Shown here: in pieces, positions 17,663 through 27,073 of the stretch
Position numbering within the stretch: position 1 is the stretch's first letter
Layout: every line of letters begins with the position of its first letter
From: an uncultured Methanobacterium sp.
GTDB taxonomy: Archaea; Methanobacteriota; Methanobacteria; Methanobacteriales; Methanobacteriaceae
DNA: 64,000 nt
NCBI RefSeq assembly: GCF_963665055.1
Contig: NZ_OY762015.1
Location: 310,001-374,000 of the forward strand
Direction of reading: 5' to 3'
Program-made: the position numbers and the translations under genes
Notes under the pieces: model-generated
What the model was told of the DNA's origin: nothing
What the model saw: the letters and a program-made list of their open reading frames with translations, nothing else
The model's database searches: none

Positions 17663-18649
17663 TTAATTTTGATAATTTATATCCTGTGTTTTTAGATAAG
17701 GGCATTTGATTATTTCGTCACCATCCAGGTCTTCTTTATGCATATTAACCGCATTTATTCGGCTATTTTCATAATTTTTGTAATAATAAATGCCGTTTTC
17801 TTGGTCCATACAAGCAGAATATGTTGTTTTTTCTGCCATTCCCTCTGTTAAAACCCCTGCTTTTACCATTTTTACATAGTCAAGCATGTGCATACATTGG
17901 GTCACAGCACTGATATCATCTTCCAGAACTGGCATATGAGCTCGGGCATAGGCAATTCTCACAAATCTTGAAACGCTATGCGAGTCTCCTGGTAGTCCCA
18001 GAGTACCAGCTCCAACACCATGAATTTGCAACAACTGATCACTCCACTTGACTGGTTCAGGTTGATTCGGATTAATAGATATATATCTGTTTAGATTCAT
18101 CAAATGCCAGTCAAAGGTAGGTTGATTGGTCATTACTCCCACAGGGTTATCATAGACTGCGAGTTGTTCTTTAGTTTTTTCAACTACAATTGACGAACCA
18201 GTTTTATCCGTTATCATCCAGTGGAGTGTGGGAACTGGTGTCTGGTCATTTAAGGGTACGTCTACTAAATCTATGTTAGAAAGAGCACTCTTAACTTCGT
18301 CAATTGTATCGTAGTTGGAGACTACCCAGTAAATGAAGTCGTAAGGTGTAATATTTGTTTTTTTAGGTACTGGTTTTTCTTCAAAATGTGCGAATCCTTC
18401 AAAATTCAGACCCGCACAGACGAGTCCATTTTCATTCATGGCATCAACCAGGGATGGATGGTCATCAATTACCGTGCCAATGCCAATAAGGGCTTTGTCA
18501 GTCGTTTGCATATTTCCAGTAACTTTATCTTCCATCAAGTAATTTCTCGGAAGAATTAGGGGACATTCATTTACATTATATGCTAAATCCAAATTTCGTC
18601 CAACAAAATTATTTCCATCTTTTGTTTGAATACTAAATGTTGTACACAT
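17663..18649 (-). CDS. Ntn-type linear amide hydrolase (bile salt hydrolase / penicillin V acylase family)
   Basis: 328 residues. The start is the ATG at 18649, which puts Cys at position 2, as the family needs: Met is removed and Cys2 becomes the nucleophile. GGGTGA lies 6 bases before it; an upstream GTG (18658) would bury the Cys. Family residues fall in the expected places: Arg18 and Asp21 (GRNLDL), Asn in CAGLNFEG, Asn in TNQPTFDWHLMNLN, and a later Arg (SRFVR). The enzyme cleaves amides such as glyco/tauro-bile salts, penicillin V or N-acyl homoserine lactones; which one is open. TATA-like ATATATAAATTT lies about 35 bp upstream of the ATG. Confidence 0.85.
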   Translation of the reverse strand: MCTTFSIQTKDGNNFVGRNLDLAYNVNECPLILPRNYLMEDKVTGNMQTTDKALIGIGTVIDDHPSLVDAMNENGLVCAGLNFEGFAHFEEKPVPKKTNITPYDFIYWVVSNYDTIDEVKSALSNIDLVDVPLNDQTPVPTLHWMITDKTGSSIVVEKTKEQLAVYDNPVGVMTNQPTFDWHLMNLNRYISINPNQPEPVKWSDQLLQIHGVGAGTLGLPGDSHSVSRFVRIAYARAHMPVLEDDISAVTQCMHMLDYVKMVKAGVLTEGMAEKTTYSACMDQENGIYYYKNYENSRINAVNMHKEDLDGDEIIKCPYLKTQDINYQN

Positions 18650-19141
18650 TTGTTTCACCCTATTTTTTTTTATTTTTTTAAATTTATATATTTTTTTTTA
18701 AAGGAGGATTGAGTAAATAGGGGCATGTTTGGACCCTAAATTTAAAGACAGGGATCGGGAGGCATACTAACTAACAGGCCCAGTTGACCTGAGAAAAACT
18801 TATTTGATATATCATACTTAAATGTCAAAAGTTATGCTGTTGTTTTAAAATTAGATCCCACATATGCCCTAGCATTGAAAACAGAGGAGTTAAACTAAGA
18901 AGAACTTTAACTACGAAGATGCTTTAAAAGTTATGCCAATTTTCTTTAAAGATAAATTCAAACGATGGACCAACTTGGTACAATAAATGAGATTTACTAA
19001 AAACTTGAAGAAAAACAGAAGCGTTAGAATGCATGTAAGCGTTTAAACTAAATCCTGTAAAAATTCCTCAAATCACCCACATTGCAGTATAAATGTGTCT
19101 GCATTAATGATTATTGAATAGAAAAAACAATAAATATTTTT
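18650..19141. other. 490-bp spacer
   Basis: Apart from the promoter of the amide hydrolase near 18680-18692, I see no intact gene, repeat or RNA. The sequence around 18890-18990 is less AT-rich and could be decayed coding DNA. Confidence 0.4.
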
Positions 19142-19735
19142 TTAAATTGAATCTATTTGGGCCTTATCTTGTTTTTTATAATTCATTCTAATGTAACCAA
19201 ATATGATTATATGTAGCAATAATGCAAAAAAGATAGAAAGAATAGAGATTATCATCGGAACGGTAATATTAGAATAAAATACTATTAAAGCATATGCCCC
19301 TACCGGAATCCCTAATATTAGACTTACGATGAGCCCGGGATTATATTCCCAATTTCTTATAGAAAAAATCACATGGCTTAAACTATTTAATACTGCAAAA
19401 TAAGGAATCCATAGACCAAACATCATGTCAATAGAGGATAAAAATGCGAAAGTAGGCATTAATATCCAAATAATTGGAATATTTATCCAAAAAATGGTTT
19501 TGTCATTTAGAGGAAAATCTCCTTCTTGAACCCTGAATACTTTTTTATTTATATAATTTTTAAAACCATTCCGTGCATGTTCCTCAAATTGATGCAATAA
19601 ATAAACCGGTATCTGTATCCAAATCAAAAATAGGACAGTATCTTCGGTTTTTATGAAAACAATGATAAATATAGTAAGAATGATTGCAATTAAAACACAT
19701 AATTTTGCCCAATTTTTATAGAGCCAATTTATCAT
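19142..19735 (-). CDS. HXXEE domain membrane protein
   Basis: 197 residues with five to six hydrophobic segments. The HQFEEHARNGF motif after the second helix matches the HxxEE signature of the family, and an Asn/His pair follows in a later helix (LNSLSHVIFSIRNWEYNPG). The function of the family is unknown; the conserved polar residues inside the membrane suggest metal binding or catalysis. It stands 56 bp upstream of a minus-strand SOUL gene in the same direction, with the SOUL gene transcribed first. Confidence 0.75.
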   Translation of the reverse strand: MINWLYKNWAKLCVLIAIILTIFIIVFIKTEDTVLFLIWIQIPVYLLHQFEEHARNGFKNYINKKVFRVQEGDFPLNDKTIFWINIPIIWILMPTFAFLSSIDMMFGLWIPYFAVLNSLSHVIFSIRNWEYNPGLIVSLILGIPVGAYALIVFYSNITVPMIISILSIFFALLLHIIIFGYIRMNYKKQDKAQIDSI

Positions 19736-19791
19736 TATTTACTACCTCAATATTAGTAGGTTTAAGGTAAATCAAAAATATCTATAGTTTA

Positions 19792-20448
19792 TTATATTTT
19801 TACCATTACCTCATTTTTCCTGAAAAAACCAGGTACCGCAGGATGGTTGTATTGGGCAATGATGAAATTGGATTTTGGTTTTATATCATTTTTTTCAAGC
19901 CAGTTTTTAAGTTCTTCCATTTCTTTATCTGCTAATTTATGATTAACCCTTCCTTTAAATCTTAAAACCGCCATTTTTTGGTTTTTAACTTCTTTAAATT
20001 TTATTCTTTTATCTTCAGGTTCAGGTAATGTATCTAATGTGTAGTTAGAGGGCATTGTAAAAGAAATACGGTAAACATGGGAATCAGATTTTTCTTCAGT
20101 AACCGGGACTGTCATTGGGATTTTCTCGGACTCATCAACAGATTCTTCAGTTACTGGTGCAGCCATAGGTATCTTTTCTGAATCGACACTTTCCTCAGTT
20201 ACTGGAACGGTCATGGCGATTTTCTCAGATTCAGATAAATTTTCACCAGACACTGGGGCAGTCATAGATATCTTAGATTTTTTCCTGTTGCCACCAAAAA
20301 TGTAATTGGCTAAAATAGAAAACCCCATTCCGATTGCTTTATCGAAATCAGCCTTCACATCTGTTTGAGCCAAGATATAACCCGGATAAACCCTAATTTC
20401 AATATCCTCATCTTTACTTTCCACAGTATAAGCAGGACTTTCAGTCAT
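19792..20448 (-). CDS. SOUL heme-binding family protein with an internal repeat
   Basis: 218 residues. The SOUL/HBP fold is recognised from YTVESKDEDIEIRVYPGYILAQT, GFSILANYIFGGNRKK, KISMTAPV and a C-terminal FIIAQYNHPAVPGFFRKNEVMV. The MTAPV loop is expanded: SEKIxMxxPVTEE occurs three times in a row (residues about 75-122), each separated by an acidic ESVDE-type linker. Family members bind heme or related tetrapyrroles; whether the repeat adds sites is unknown. It may be cotranscribed with the HXXEE gene downstream. Confidence 0.8.
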   Translation of the reverse strand: MTESPAYTVESKDEDIEIRVYPGYILAQTDVKADFDKAIGMGFSILANYIFGGNRKKSKISMTAPVSGENLSESEKIAMTVPVTEESVDSEKIPMAAPVTEESVDESEKIPMTVPVTEEKSDSHVYRISFTMPSNYTLDTLPEPEDKRIKFKEVKNQKMAVLRFKGRVNHKLADKEMEELKNWLEKNDIKPKSNFIIAQYNHPAVPGFFRKNEVMVKI

Positions 20449-20605
20449 GTAATAGATTCCCCCCCTTAAAATTAATTATATACTTTATATATTGATTAAA
20501 AATAATAAATTTTTTTCTAATAATTGAATAATGATTTAAAAAGAAGGATAAAAATCAAGTTTCATAAGTATTCTCCTAATAAAATACAAACAAAAACTTA
20601 TTCAT

Positions 20606-20759
20606 CTCCTAACAATTTATTTATTCTTCTCAAAAATAATACATAAAAATTTCGGAGTTTTTACTTAGACTAAGTATTAATCGTTAGATAAACTAAAAAA
20701 TAAGGCGTAATACCAAACATTTATATATATTATCTTAAGTGACAATTAATGATAATTAT
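20606..20759 (+). repeat. Dispersed promoter-like element, copy A
   Basis: Shares long blocks with copy B at 32022-32170: CTAACAATTTATT, GAGTTTTTACTTAGACTAAG, TATTAATC, ACTAAAAAATAAGGCGTAAT, ACC, a TATA stretch and AAGTGACAATTAATGATAAT. It contains the 15-bp palindrome TACTTAGACTAAGTA at 20662-20676. Unlike copy B, no gene starts downstream on the plus strand; a minus-strand gene ends there. It could be an orphan promoter or encode a small RNA. Confidence 0.65.
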
Positions 20760-20827
20760 CTATTATATTAAATGCGCAACATTTAGAGCTCTTTTTGATA
20801 AAATAATTAAAAATGAGAGATATTATT

Positions 20828-23068
20828 TTAGCGATTAAATTTTCCTTTAATTCTCCTATACTTCTCGACTAAATCTTTAATTTGCTCTTGAGGATTATTT
20901 TTAGTACTGTATGGTAATATTCCCCCGTGAAGACTGATTTCTTCTTTTTCTAATTGCCGGATATTTTCATAACTTTTCTCCTTCCATAAATCAAGCCATC
21001 CTTTAAGAGGACGATTGAGTTCGGTTATATCCATTCCTAAGTGTTCGCTCCACAAAGTTTTCCTGAAGTTTTCTATAGAACCTGTTTTAATTGAATCCAT
21101 GTCAAACATTAAAGCGTTTATTTCCATATTCCAGTGATTTTGCGATATTTCACTACTTCCAAACTCCTCTGAAGAACTTAATGAAGATCCGTCCAGGTTA
21201 GATGTACCAATAGTGGCCCAAATATCATCTACAATGGCTACTTTGCTGTGAATGTAACAGTCACGCATTTTATTCTTACCATTTTGGAATTTACCTGACC
21301 ATTTGGTGAAAACACCAATTTGGGGGTGTTCTATTATTAACTTTTCCAGATCAAGTCCCAGGAATTCGAGGCCATAGTGCTGCCAGCTCCGGTAAGTGGG
21401 AACATCAGGAACTTCATTGATTAACATGATTATCTGCAAATCCGGGTTAAGTTCAATAGCTTTTCTCAAAGCTCCAATGATATATTTATTGGTGAAATAC
21501 TGATTTTCGAGGTATATGAAATCCTGAGCATTGGTAATGGCTTTCCTATAAGCTTCAAGCACTCCTTTTTCTTCAGTTTCACTTAAAGTATGAGGAGTAA
21601 TTGATCTAACGATTTGTAATGGTTCATTTTCGGCTCTTAGAACTGAATTAAAATCTTCCCGTACTTTATCAGTGATCCTATCTTTGTTTAATGATTTATT
21701 CTCAGTAATCTTATTTTTACCATTGAAATGAAGGTCGGATAGGTAATTCCAGAGGTCAATGAAAAATTCTTCCAAGTTGTAAATAACAGGGCCCTCTAAA
21801 TATAATGAAACATCATGATAAGGCCCCTCGTTTTTATCAAGACGTCTTGGCTCGTTAATATCATGTTTACTGGTATCCCAGTAACTCTGAGTAAATGGTG
21901 ATCCAATTATGAATGATTTTTCCCCGTCAGCCACTAAAACCTTGGCGTGCATGGAATAAGGTCCTTTAGCAGGATAGCTTCTTACTTGTACTCCGCTGTC
22001 TTTAAAAAAGTCCTTTAATTCGTCATAATTATCGGGAACAATTCTGTTTTCGTTAATAATAATTTTGACATCAACGCCACGTTTTTGGGCTTCCAGAAGT
22101 TTGGATGTTAAAGGATCGTCACTTTTATAGCTTGTTGGATCATCAGTTAATGAAAAGAATCTTGGAGTAAATTCTGGGTAAAATACGAACTGGGTTAAAT
22201 ACAGGTAAGATTTTGCTTCTTCCACTGCTTTAACCATTTTTTCCCAGGCTATCTGGTTATCAATTAATATTTCATAATTATTATGCGGAGTAAACCTTGA
22301 AGGGGAGTCATTATTTAAAGTAACTAACCAGCCTTCAATTTCAGAACGGTTAATAGTAATGTCATTTATCTTTTCAATGGTGCTGGTAATATTTTGATGG
22401 ATATCAGTTTCTCTGAGCTTGAATACTCCCAGTTTATCTTTAACACTAATCCTTATGTCTGGTTCCTTGTCTAAAATTTCTCGATATCTTTCAGGGTGGT
22501 AAATTATACGATAAAATCCTTTTTCATCGGTTACCGATGATCCCAAGAAATCATCTCTGAGAAAGAATAAACTCTGATACTGGTCCTTGATAAAATCAAA
22601 CGAAGTGCTTAAAATTCCTTCATCAGGTATTAAATCATTTTTTAATAGGGATTTAACCTTATTTCCCAGAAGATCCAACGGATTTAATTCCAGTTTGCCA
22701 TAATCAACATCTTCCGCTATAACAGTTAACCCTTTAATTGGCTTTCCTTTTTCATCTATTACTCGCCCAAAAACCCCAATATTTCCTTGATTTAATTGTA
22801 CAATACCAAAATCAACAGTTTTCTGCATTTTTTTGGATATCTTTTTGATAATTTTATCATCAATTAAAAATGCTAATTTAATTATATTTTCCTTATCTTT
22901 TGGGAGCTCTGTAGTTAAATTAATTTCAAATTTACCCTGATTATCAGTTTTTCCAGAATAGGGGTGTTCCGTAGAGATATTAAAATCATCTACAGTTACC
23001 TTTAATTGAATTCCAGGAATATGGTTTCTTTCTACGTCAACCAGCTGTCCGGTTACTTTACATTCCAT
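20828..23068 (-). CDS. Phospholipase D-like protein with N-terminal carboxypeptidase-regulatory-like domains
   Basis: 746 residues from ATG 23068 (AGTGA 5 bases upstream; the GTG at 23077 is less likely). Residues about 3-130 hold two transthyretin/CarboxypepD_reg-like beta modules (VTGQLVDVERNHIPGIQLKV; VFGRVIDEKGKPIKGLTVIA). Two PLD active-site motifs follow: HAKVLVADGEKSFIIGS and HSKVAIVDDIWATIGTSN. The family cleaves or transfers phosphodiesters. There is no signal peptide, so it is likely cytoplasmic or peripheral, acting on archaeal lipids or nucleic acids. No partner in the same direction closer than 120 bp. Confidence 0.85.
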   Translation of the reverse strand: MECKVTGQLVDVERNHIPGIQLKVTVDDFNISTEHPYSGKTDNQGKFEINLTTELPKDKENIIKLAFLIDDKIIKKISKKMQKTVDFGIVQLNQGNIGVFGRVIDEKGKPIKGLTVIAEDVDYGKLELNPLDLLGNKVKSLLKNDLIPDEGILSTSFDFIKDQYQSLFFLRDDFLGSSVTDEKGFYRIIYHPERYREILDKEPDIRISVKDKLGVFKLRETDIHQNITSTIEKINDITINRSEIEGWLVTLNNDSPSRFTPHNNYEILIDNQIAWEKMVKAVEEAKSYLYLTQFVFYPEFTPRFFSLTDDPTSYKSDDPLTSKLLEAQKRGVDVKIIINENRIVPDNYDELKDFFKDSGVQVRSYPAKGPYSMHAKVLVADGEKSFIIGSPFTQSYWDTSKHDINEPRRLDKNEGPYHDVSLYLEGPVIYNLEEFFIDLWNYLSDLHFNGKNKITENKSLNKDRITDKVREDFNSVLRAENEPLQIVRSITPHTLSETEEKGVLEAYRKAITNAQDFIYLENQYFTNKYIIGALRKAIELNPDLQIIMLINEVPDVPTYRSWQHYGLEFLGLDLEKLIIEHPQIGVFTKWSGKFQNGKNKMRDCYIHSKVAIVDDIWATIGTSNLDGSSLSSSEEFGSSEISQNHWNMEINALMFDMDSIKTGSIENFRKTLWSEHLGMDITELNRPLKGWLDLWKEKSYENIRQLEKEEISLHGGILPYSTKNNPQEQIKDLVEKYRRIKGKFNR

Positions 23069-23191
23069 AGATGTCACTTTCTTTATGTAAATTGAAGACA
23101 GTAATTTTCGTGAATGCAGATATAACTCTCAATACATGTATTTGTTCCATTTAACTTTGATATATTGGTTAAATGTTAACAATAAGGGAAT

Positions 23192-24238
23192 TTAACCCTC
23201 ATTTGCTCTTAATTTTTCTTCTCTATAGGCATGGTAAAGTACGTATGCAATTCCAACTATTAAAGGTCCGATAAAGAGTCCTGGGAGTCCCAATGTGATG
23301 GCACCGAAAAGGAAACCTACTAAAAACACCAGGGGATGGACTTCTGTATATTTACCTGCCAGTCGTGGGCGGATATACATATCAACAACGGTGTCAATTA
23401 ACCAGCCAACTATAATGACCACAATTCCTCTAATGTAGTTCCCGGTAAGAATGTCAAAGATTCCCAGTGCTCCATAAACTATCCATGGTCCTACCACTGG
23501 AACGAACTCTGCAAAGGCGGTTATGACCCCTAAAAGAAGTATGTAAGGGTATCCAAGAATGTAATATAATACAACGGAAAGTAATCCTAAAAGAACCGCA
23601 CTGATAATGTTAACTATCATTATGGACTTCAAAATGTCATTTACTTGAATGTATAATTTTTCAAAAGATTTTTCTTTGGGTAAAAGGTCCGTAATGAATT
23701 TAACAAATTTGTCTCCTTCTTTGGCAAAGTAAAATATAGAAAATAGCAGTATTATGAGGTCTGTAAACAAGCTGGGAAGGTAGGCAATGAAGGATAATAT
23801 TTGTCCTGCTAACCAGGCAAAGAACTGAGCAACCATTGTGCCAAGTTGGTTTATAACATCATCTGCAATATTATTCAAAGGCCCTGCATTTTGGACGTTG
23901 GCATTAATTACTGTGCTGTTAACTGATGTGGCATTAGTTCCGGGTGAGGGTATTGCACCGGTAACATCCGTTACAACTAAAAGAATTTGGTCAACTGTGA
24001 AATAGATAACAAAAATTACAGGCGCTGCCAGGATGGCCATAGCAATTAAGATGGCTAAAGTTTCAAATTTAACAAAAGGTTTGATTTTCAAAGCTAAAGG
24101 CCTTACCAGGTAAGCGATCATAGCTCCAAATATAATAAGGCTTATAATTGGTGACAAAATAACGAAGGATAATAATGTAAAAAGAACTACTAACAGTAGT
24201 AAAGGAGAAATTGATTTCATTTTGAGATCTGAAAACAT
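23192..24238 (-). CDS. AI-2E/PerM family transporter
   Basis: 348 residues with about eight TM helices arranged as in PerM: two at the start, a large loop with Asn/Thr-rich sequence (residues 95-115, likely outside), and the conserved late region PVVGPWIVYGALG and DTVVDMYIRPRLAGKYTEVH then GLPGLFIGPLIVG. Members export small molecules or exchange Na+/H+; the substrate here is unknown. The SD AGAGG lies 7 bases before the ATG. Confidence 0.85.
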   Translation of the reverse strand: MFSDLKMKSISPLLLLVVLFTLLSFVILSPIISLIIFGAMIAYLVRPLALKIKPFVKFETLAILIAMAILAAPVIFVIYFTVDQILLVVTDVTGAIPSPGTNATSVNSTVINANVQNAGPLNNIADDVINQLGTMVAQFFAWLAGQILSFIAYLPSLFTDLIILLFSIFYFAKEGDKFVKFITDLLPKEKSFEKLYIQVNDILKSIMIVNIISAVLLGLLSVVLYYILGYPYILLLGVITAFAEFVPVVGPWIVYGALGIFDILTGNYIRGIVVIIVGWLIDTVVDMYIRPRLAGKYTEVHPLVFLVGFLFGAITLGLPGLFIGPLIVGIAYVLYHAYREEKLRANEG

Positions 24239-24396
24239 TTTTTAAACCTCTTATTTTATTGTACAAACCTTAATTCAAACATTTCAGAATATTTAGATAA
24301 CTGACTTTTATATGAGTAATTGGAATATTGTATTTATTTAAAATATTTGATGTAAAGGAATGAAACTGATATAAAGATGATTCACTGGATGTGCTA

Positions 24397-25047
24397 TTAT
24401 TTGGTGAAAATCTCCAAAATTTTAGGTGCATATTCAGTTTTAACTAAAATTGAAACTTTCATACCCTCTTTTAGGACCATTTCGGGCTTTGGAATTACTA
24501 TGTTTCCATTTTCATAGACTGCTACGATTAAAAAATCGTCAGTTGGACTTAAATCGCCTATTCTTTTTCCAATAGTTTTCTTAGATTCCACAGTCAAATC
24601 AATTAACTCGGCATCCCCCTTACCTAAGATTACAAGATCTGTAATTTCAGGCCTTATAATTAATTTTTCCAAATAAATGGCAAAAACCCGTTCAGGGTTT
24701 ATTATCAAATCAACTCCAATCTTTTTAAACACCTTCTCATGACGAGGATCAGTGACTCTAGCAATTATTTTAGGAACTTTATATTCTTTTGCCAGCATAG
24801 CGGCTAGTAAATTAGTATCATCGTTTCCAGTAACTGATACGAAAACATCGGCCTCTTCTATACATGCTTCTTCCAATAATTGGGGGTCAGTACAGTTACC
24901 ACAAAGAACCAAAGCATCTAATTCTGTAGCGGCAATATTACACACATTTGTATTGGTTTCAATCAGAACTACATCATGTCCATCAGAAATTAAAAAAGAT
25001 GCAATGTTAACTCCTACTCTTCCACTTCCAACTATTATAATGTGCAT
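24397..25047 (-). CDS. trkA: TrkA-type potassium channel regulatory protein
   Basis: 216 residues: RCK_N with the NAD motif GSGRVG (7-12) and the acidic end of beta-2 (IETN), then CGNCTDPQLLEEA, followed by an RCK_C domain (LIDLTVESKKTIGKRIGDL ... GMKVSILVKTEYAPKI). It binds NAD(H) or other nucleotides and gates a K+ transporter. No trkH/ktrB gene is next to it; the PerM gene downstream is a different family, so its partner must lie elsewhere. A TTTATAAATA TATA box lies about 60-70 bp upstream. Confidence 0.88.
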   Translation of the reverse strand: MHIIIVGSGRVGVNIASFLISDGHDVVLIETNTNVCNIAATELDALVLCGNCTDPQLLEEACIEEADVFVSVTGNDDTNLLAAMLAKEYKVPKIIARVTDPRHEKVFKKIGVDLIINPERVFAIYLEKLIIRPEITDLVILGKGDAELIDLTVESKKTIGKRIGDLSPTDDFLIVAVYENGNIVIPKPEMVLKEGMKVSILVKTEYAPKILEIFTK

Positions 25048-25377
25048 TATTCCACAACCTTGTCTATTTTAACGGGAACTTTTATTAAAATGATTTTTGT
25101 AATATTTTCAATATTTATAAATCATTGTAATAATTATCATTACATTCAGTGATGCATCATGATAAAACAGGCACCCCACGTTATTATATGTGCAATTTAT
25201 GATATAATAAACAATCTAAATTTTTAATCCATTTCGTGAGGATTTTCCTTATTATTGGTTTAAATAATTAGTTATAAATGTCTTAATTTGAGTTTAAAGA
25301 GATTTAGATTTGAATATTGAACTTTTTAAAAAATTAGTTCTTTTTTTAAAAAAAGGGGGCTTGTTTGATAAAAGTAT
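25048..25377. other. 330-bp spacer
   Basis: Holds the trkA promoter. A segment at 25127-25145 (AATAATTATCATTACATTC) resembles in reverse the end of the dispersed element (TAATGATAATTAT). Otherwise nothing seen. Confidence 0.4.
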
Positions 25378-25890
25378 TTATTTTTCAGTTGGTATTTTAG
25401 GTGTACCAACAAACATTATGGTTATTCCATTGATTATTAACCAGAATCCAATTAAGAATGCGAGATATAATGGATTCCATGCGTAGGACCCTAATATGAT
25501 GTATAGTATACCTAAGATTACACCTATGCCTCCAACTCCTTTTCCGGCAGTTCCTTCTTGGGTAAAGAAGGACATTATACCGGAAATGATAAGGAAGAAT
25601 CCTGCGAAGTAGAGCCAGAAGCTGGCTAAGAAGCTAAATGCCAAAACATCGCCAAATAGTCCTATTCCCCCTATAACTGCAATCAGTCCCAGGATCAGAT
25701 ATGCTATACTGGCCCCTTTACTTGAACTCCAGGTTCCAAAGCTTTGAGCCAGAAACCATATTCCTAAAAATATTATAGCTAAACCGGCAAGTACACTTGC
25801 TGTGAATACACTGAAAAGTGGGAATGCTATTACTAAAATACCTAAAATAATTGCTAAAATGCCTAATAATGTGTTATTTCCTTCAGCCAT
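25378..25890 (-). CDS. DUF308/HdeD-like membrane protein
   Basis: 170 residues with six closely spaced TM helices in three hairpins, rich in Gly/Ile/Leu. Typical DUF308 phrases are LGILAIILGILVIAFPLFS, LAGLAIIFLGIWFL, and YFAGFFLIISGI. HdeD-type proteins take part in acid resistance in enterobacteria; the role in archaea is unknown. The SD GGAGG sits 9 bases before the ATG. Monocistronic. Confidence 0.82.
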   Translation of the reverse strand: MAEGNNTLLGILAIILGILVIAFPLFSVFTASVLAGLAIIFLGIWFLAQSFGTWSSSKGASIAYLILGLIAVIGGIGLFGDVLAFSFLASFWLYFAGFFLIISGIMSFFTQEGTAGKGVGGIGVILGILYIILGSYAWNPLYLAFLIGFWLIINGITIMFVGTPKIPTEK

Positions 25891-26065
25891 TTTTCCTTAC
25901 CTCCGGATTTAGTATTCAAACAAGCCGGGGTATTTTATCTTTATGATAATATTTATAATTTACAATTTAAACTTCAATTGTAAAATTTAATAAAGAGACT
26001 ATCTAAGTTTTAATTGTTTCAAGATTGAAATTCATAAAATCATTTAAAATAGGAGATCAACGGAT

Positions 26066-26770
26066 ATGAGCTTTTTTAACCCGGATAAAGAGGTGATGAC
26101 TCCTCTTCAAAGAAATTTACTTTTAATTATGAGATTATTCCTTCTTCTGGCTGGTATTTACATAACGATATTTGGTGGTGTTAATGGTGCTGAGAGAATT
26201 TTTGGGATTCTTATATTGGTGGCCCTGGCTATAATTAATGCCCCTGCTTTTGTTACTCGCAGTCGAATACGTGCCATCCCGGTGGAGATCGAAATTTTGT
26301 TATTGTTGATGGTTCTATTTGAGTTGGTTGGTGGAGATGCATTGGGATTATATGTTAAACTTCCCTACTATGACAATTTCATGCATTTCATGCTTCCATT
26401 ATACCTTGCTCTTATGGGGATGATGGTGGTTTACACCATGTACTTCTTTGGTAGGTTGAAAGCATCTTATGCAGAGATGGCTATTCTTATTGTAATTGTT
26501 ACCATAGGATTTGGAGGTATTCTGGAAATGGGAGAATACACTTACGATAAATATTTATCCCAAGGTCCCATCGGTCAAATCACTGGAAACACCCAGATGC
26601 AGGGCTCACCAACGCAAGATGCCCATGATGATACCATGAATGATTTATTCACAGACACAGCCGGAGGTATAGTTGGTGCAATTCTCGGTGTATTGTTTAT
26701 TCGAAGGGCTGAAAAGAGAGGGGGTCACTGGAAAGTGGCTGATGAGATAGAAAAGATGGGAAATGGTTAA
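26066..26770 (+). CDS. DUF2238 (YjdF-like) membrane protein
   Basis: 234 residues. There are six hydrophobic helices, and the polar residues expected of DUF2238 lie inside them: YDNFMHFMLPLYLAL (Asp/His), GFGGILEMGEYTYD (Glu) and DAHDDTMNDLFTDTAGGIVGA (Asp cluster). These likely bind a metal or form a membrane active site. Function unknown. The SD AGGAG is upstream. A short basic tail (RRAEKRGGHWK) faces the cytoplasm. Confidence 0.75.
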   Translation: MSFFNPDKEVMTPLQRNLLLIMRLFLLLAGIYITIFGGVNGAERIFGILILVALAIINAPAFVTRSRIRAIPVEIEILLLLMVLFELVGGDALGLYVKLPYYDNFMHFMLPLYLALMGMMVVYTMYFFGRLKASYAEMAILIVIVTIGFGGILEMGEYTYDKYLSQGPIGQITGNTQMQGSPTQDAHDDTMNDLFTDTAGGIVGAILGVLFIRRAEKRGGHWKVADEIEKMGNG

Positions 26771-26797
26771 TAACCATTTTTTTATTTTGAGGATTGA

Positions 26798-26908
26798 ATG
26801 TCTGAATTTCTCACTTTAATATTAGAAATTTTGCCAATTGCATTGGTGGCGTCCATTAGTCCCACTACCTGTTTTGATATGTTATTTGAAACCTCGAAAG
26901 GCAGATAA
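26798..26908 (+). pseudogene. N-terminal stub of a GAP/LysE-like membrane protein
   Basis: A 36-codon ORF with its own SD (GAGG, 6 bases upstream) starts MSEFLTLILEILPIALVASI and then SPTT, the first helix and SP motif of GAP-family (LysE-like) transporters. It is then followed by unrelated sequence and a stop. An intact protein would have six helices, so this is a 3' deletion remnant. Confidence 0.5.
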
Positions 26909-26927
26909 TATATATAGAACACCTATC

Positions 26928-27060
26928 AGTCAAAGACTCCACGGCAGGAAAATATTCACGAGACGATTTCCATGAATACAAAAACATGTTCCAGAGATGA
27001 AAAAAGAGTTAAAAGAACTGAAGGGTGAGGTTGAGGAGTTATTTTTTTTGATTGAGAACA
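26928..27060 (+). pseudogene. Frameshifted gene tail, second copy of the LKELKGEV family
   Basis: One frame reads STAGKYSRDDFHEYKNMF and shifts at about 26996 into PEMKKELKELKGEVEELFFL, with no start codon. The tail matches the remnant at 17484-17585. It marks the left edge of the AT-rich island that follows. Confidence 0.35.
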
Positions 27061-27073
27061 TTAATAAAATAAG

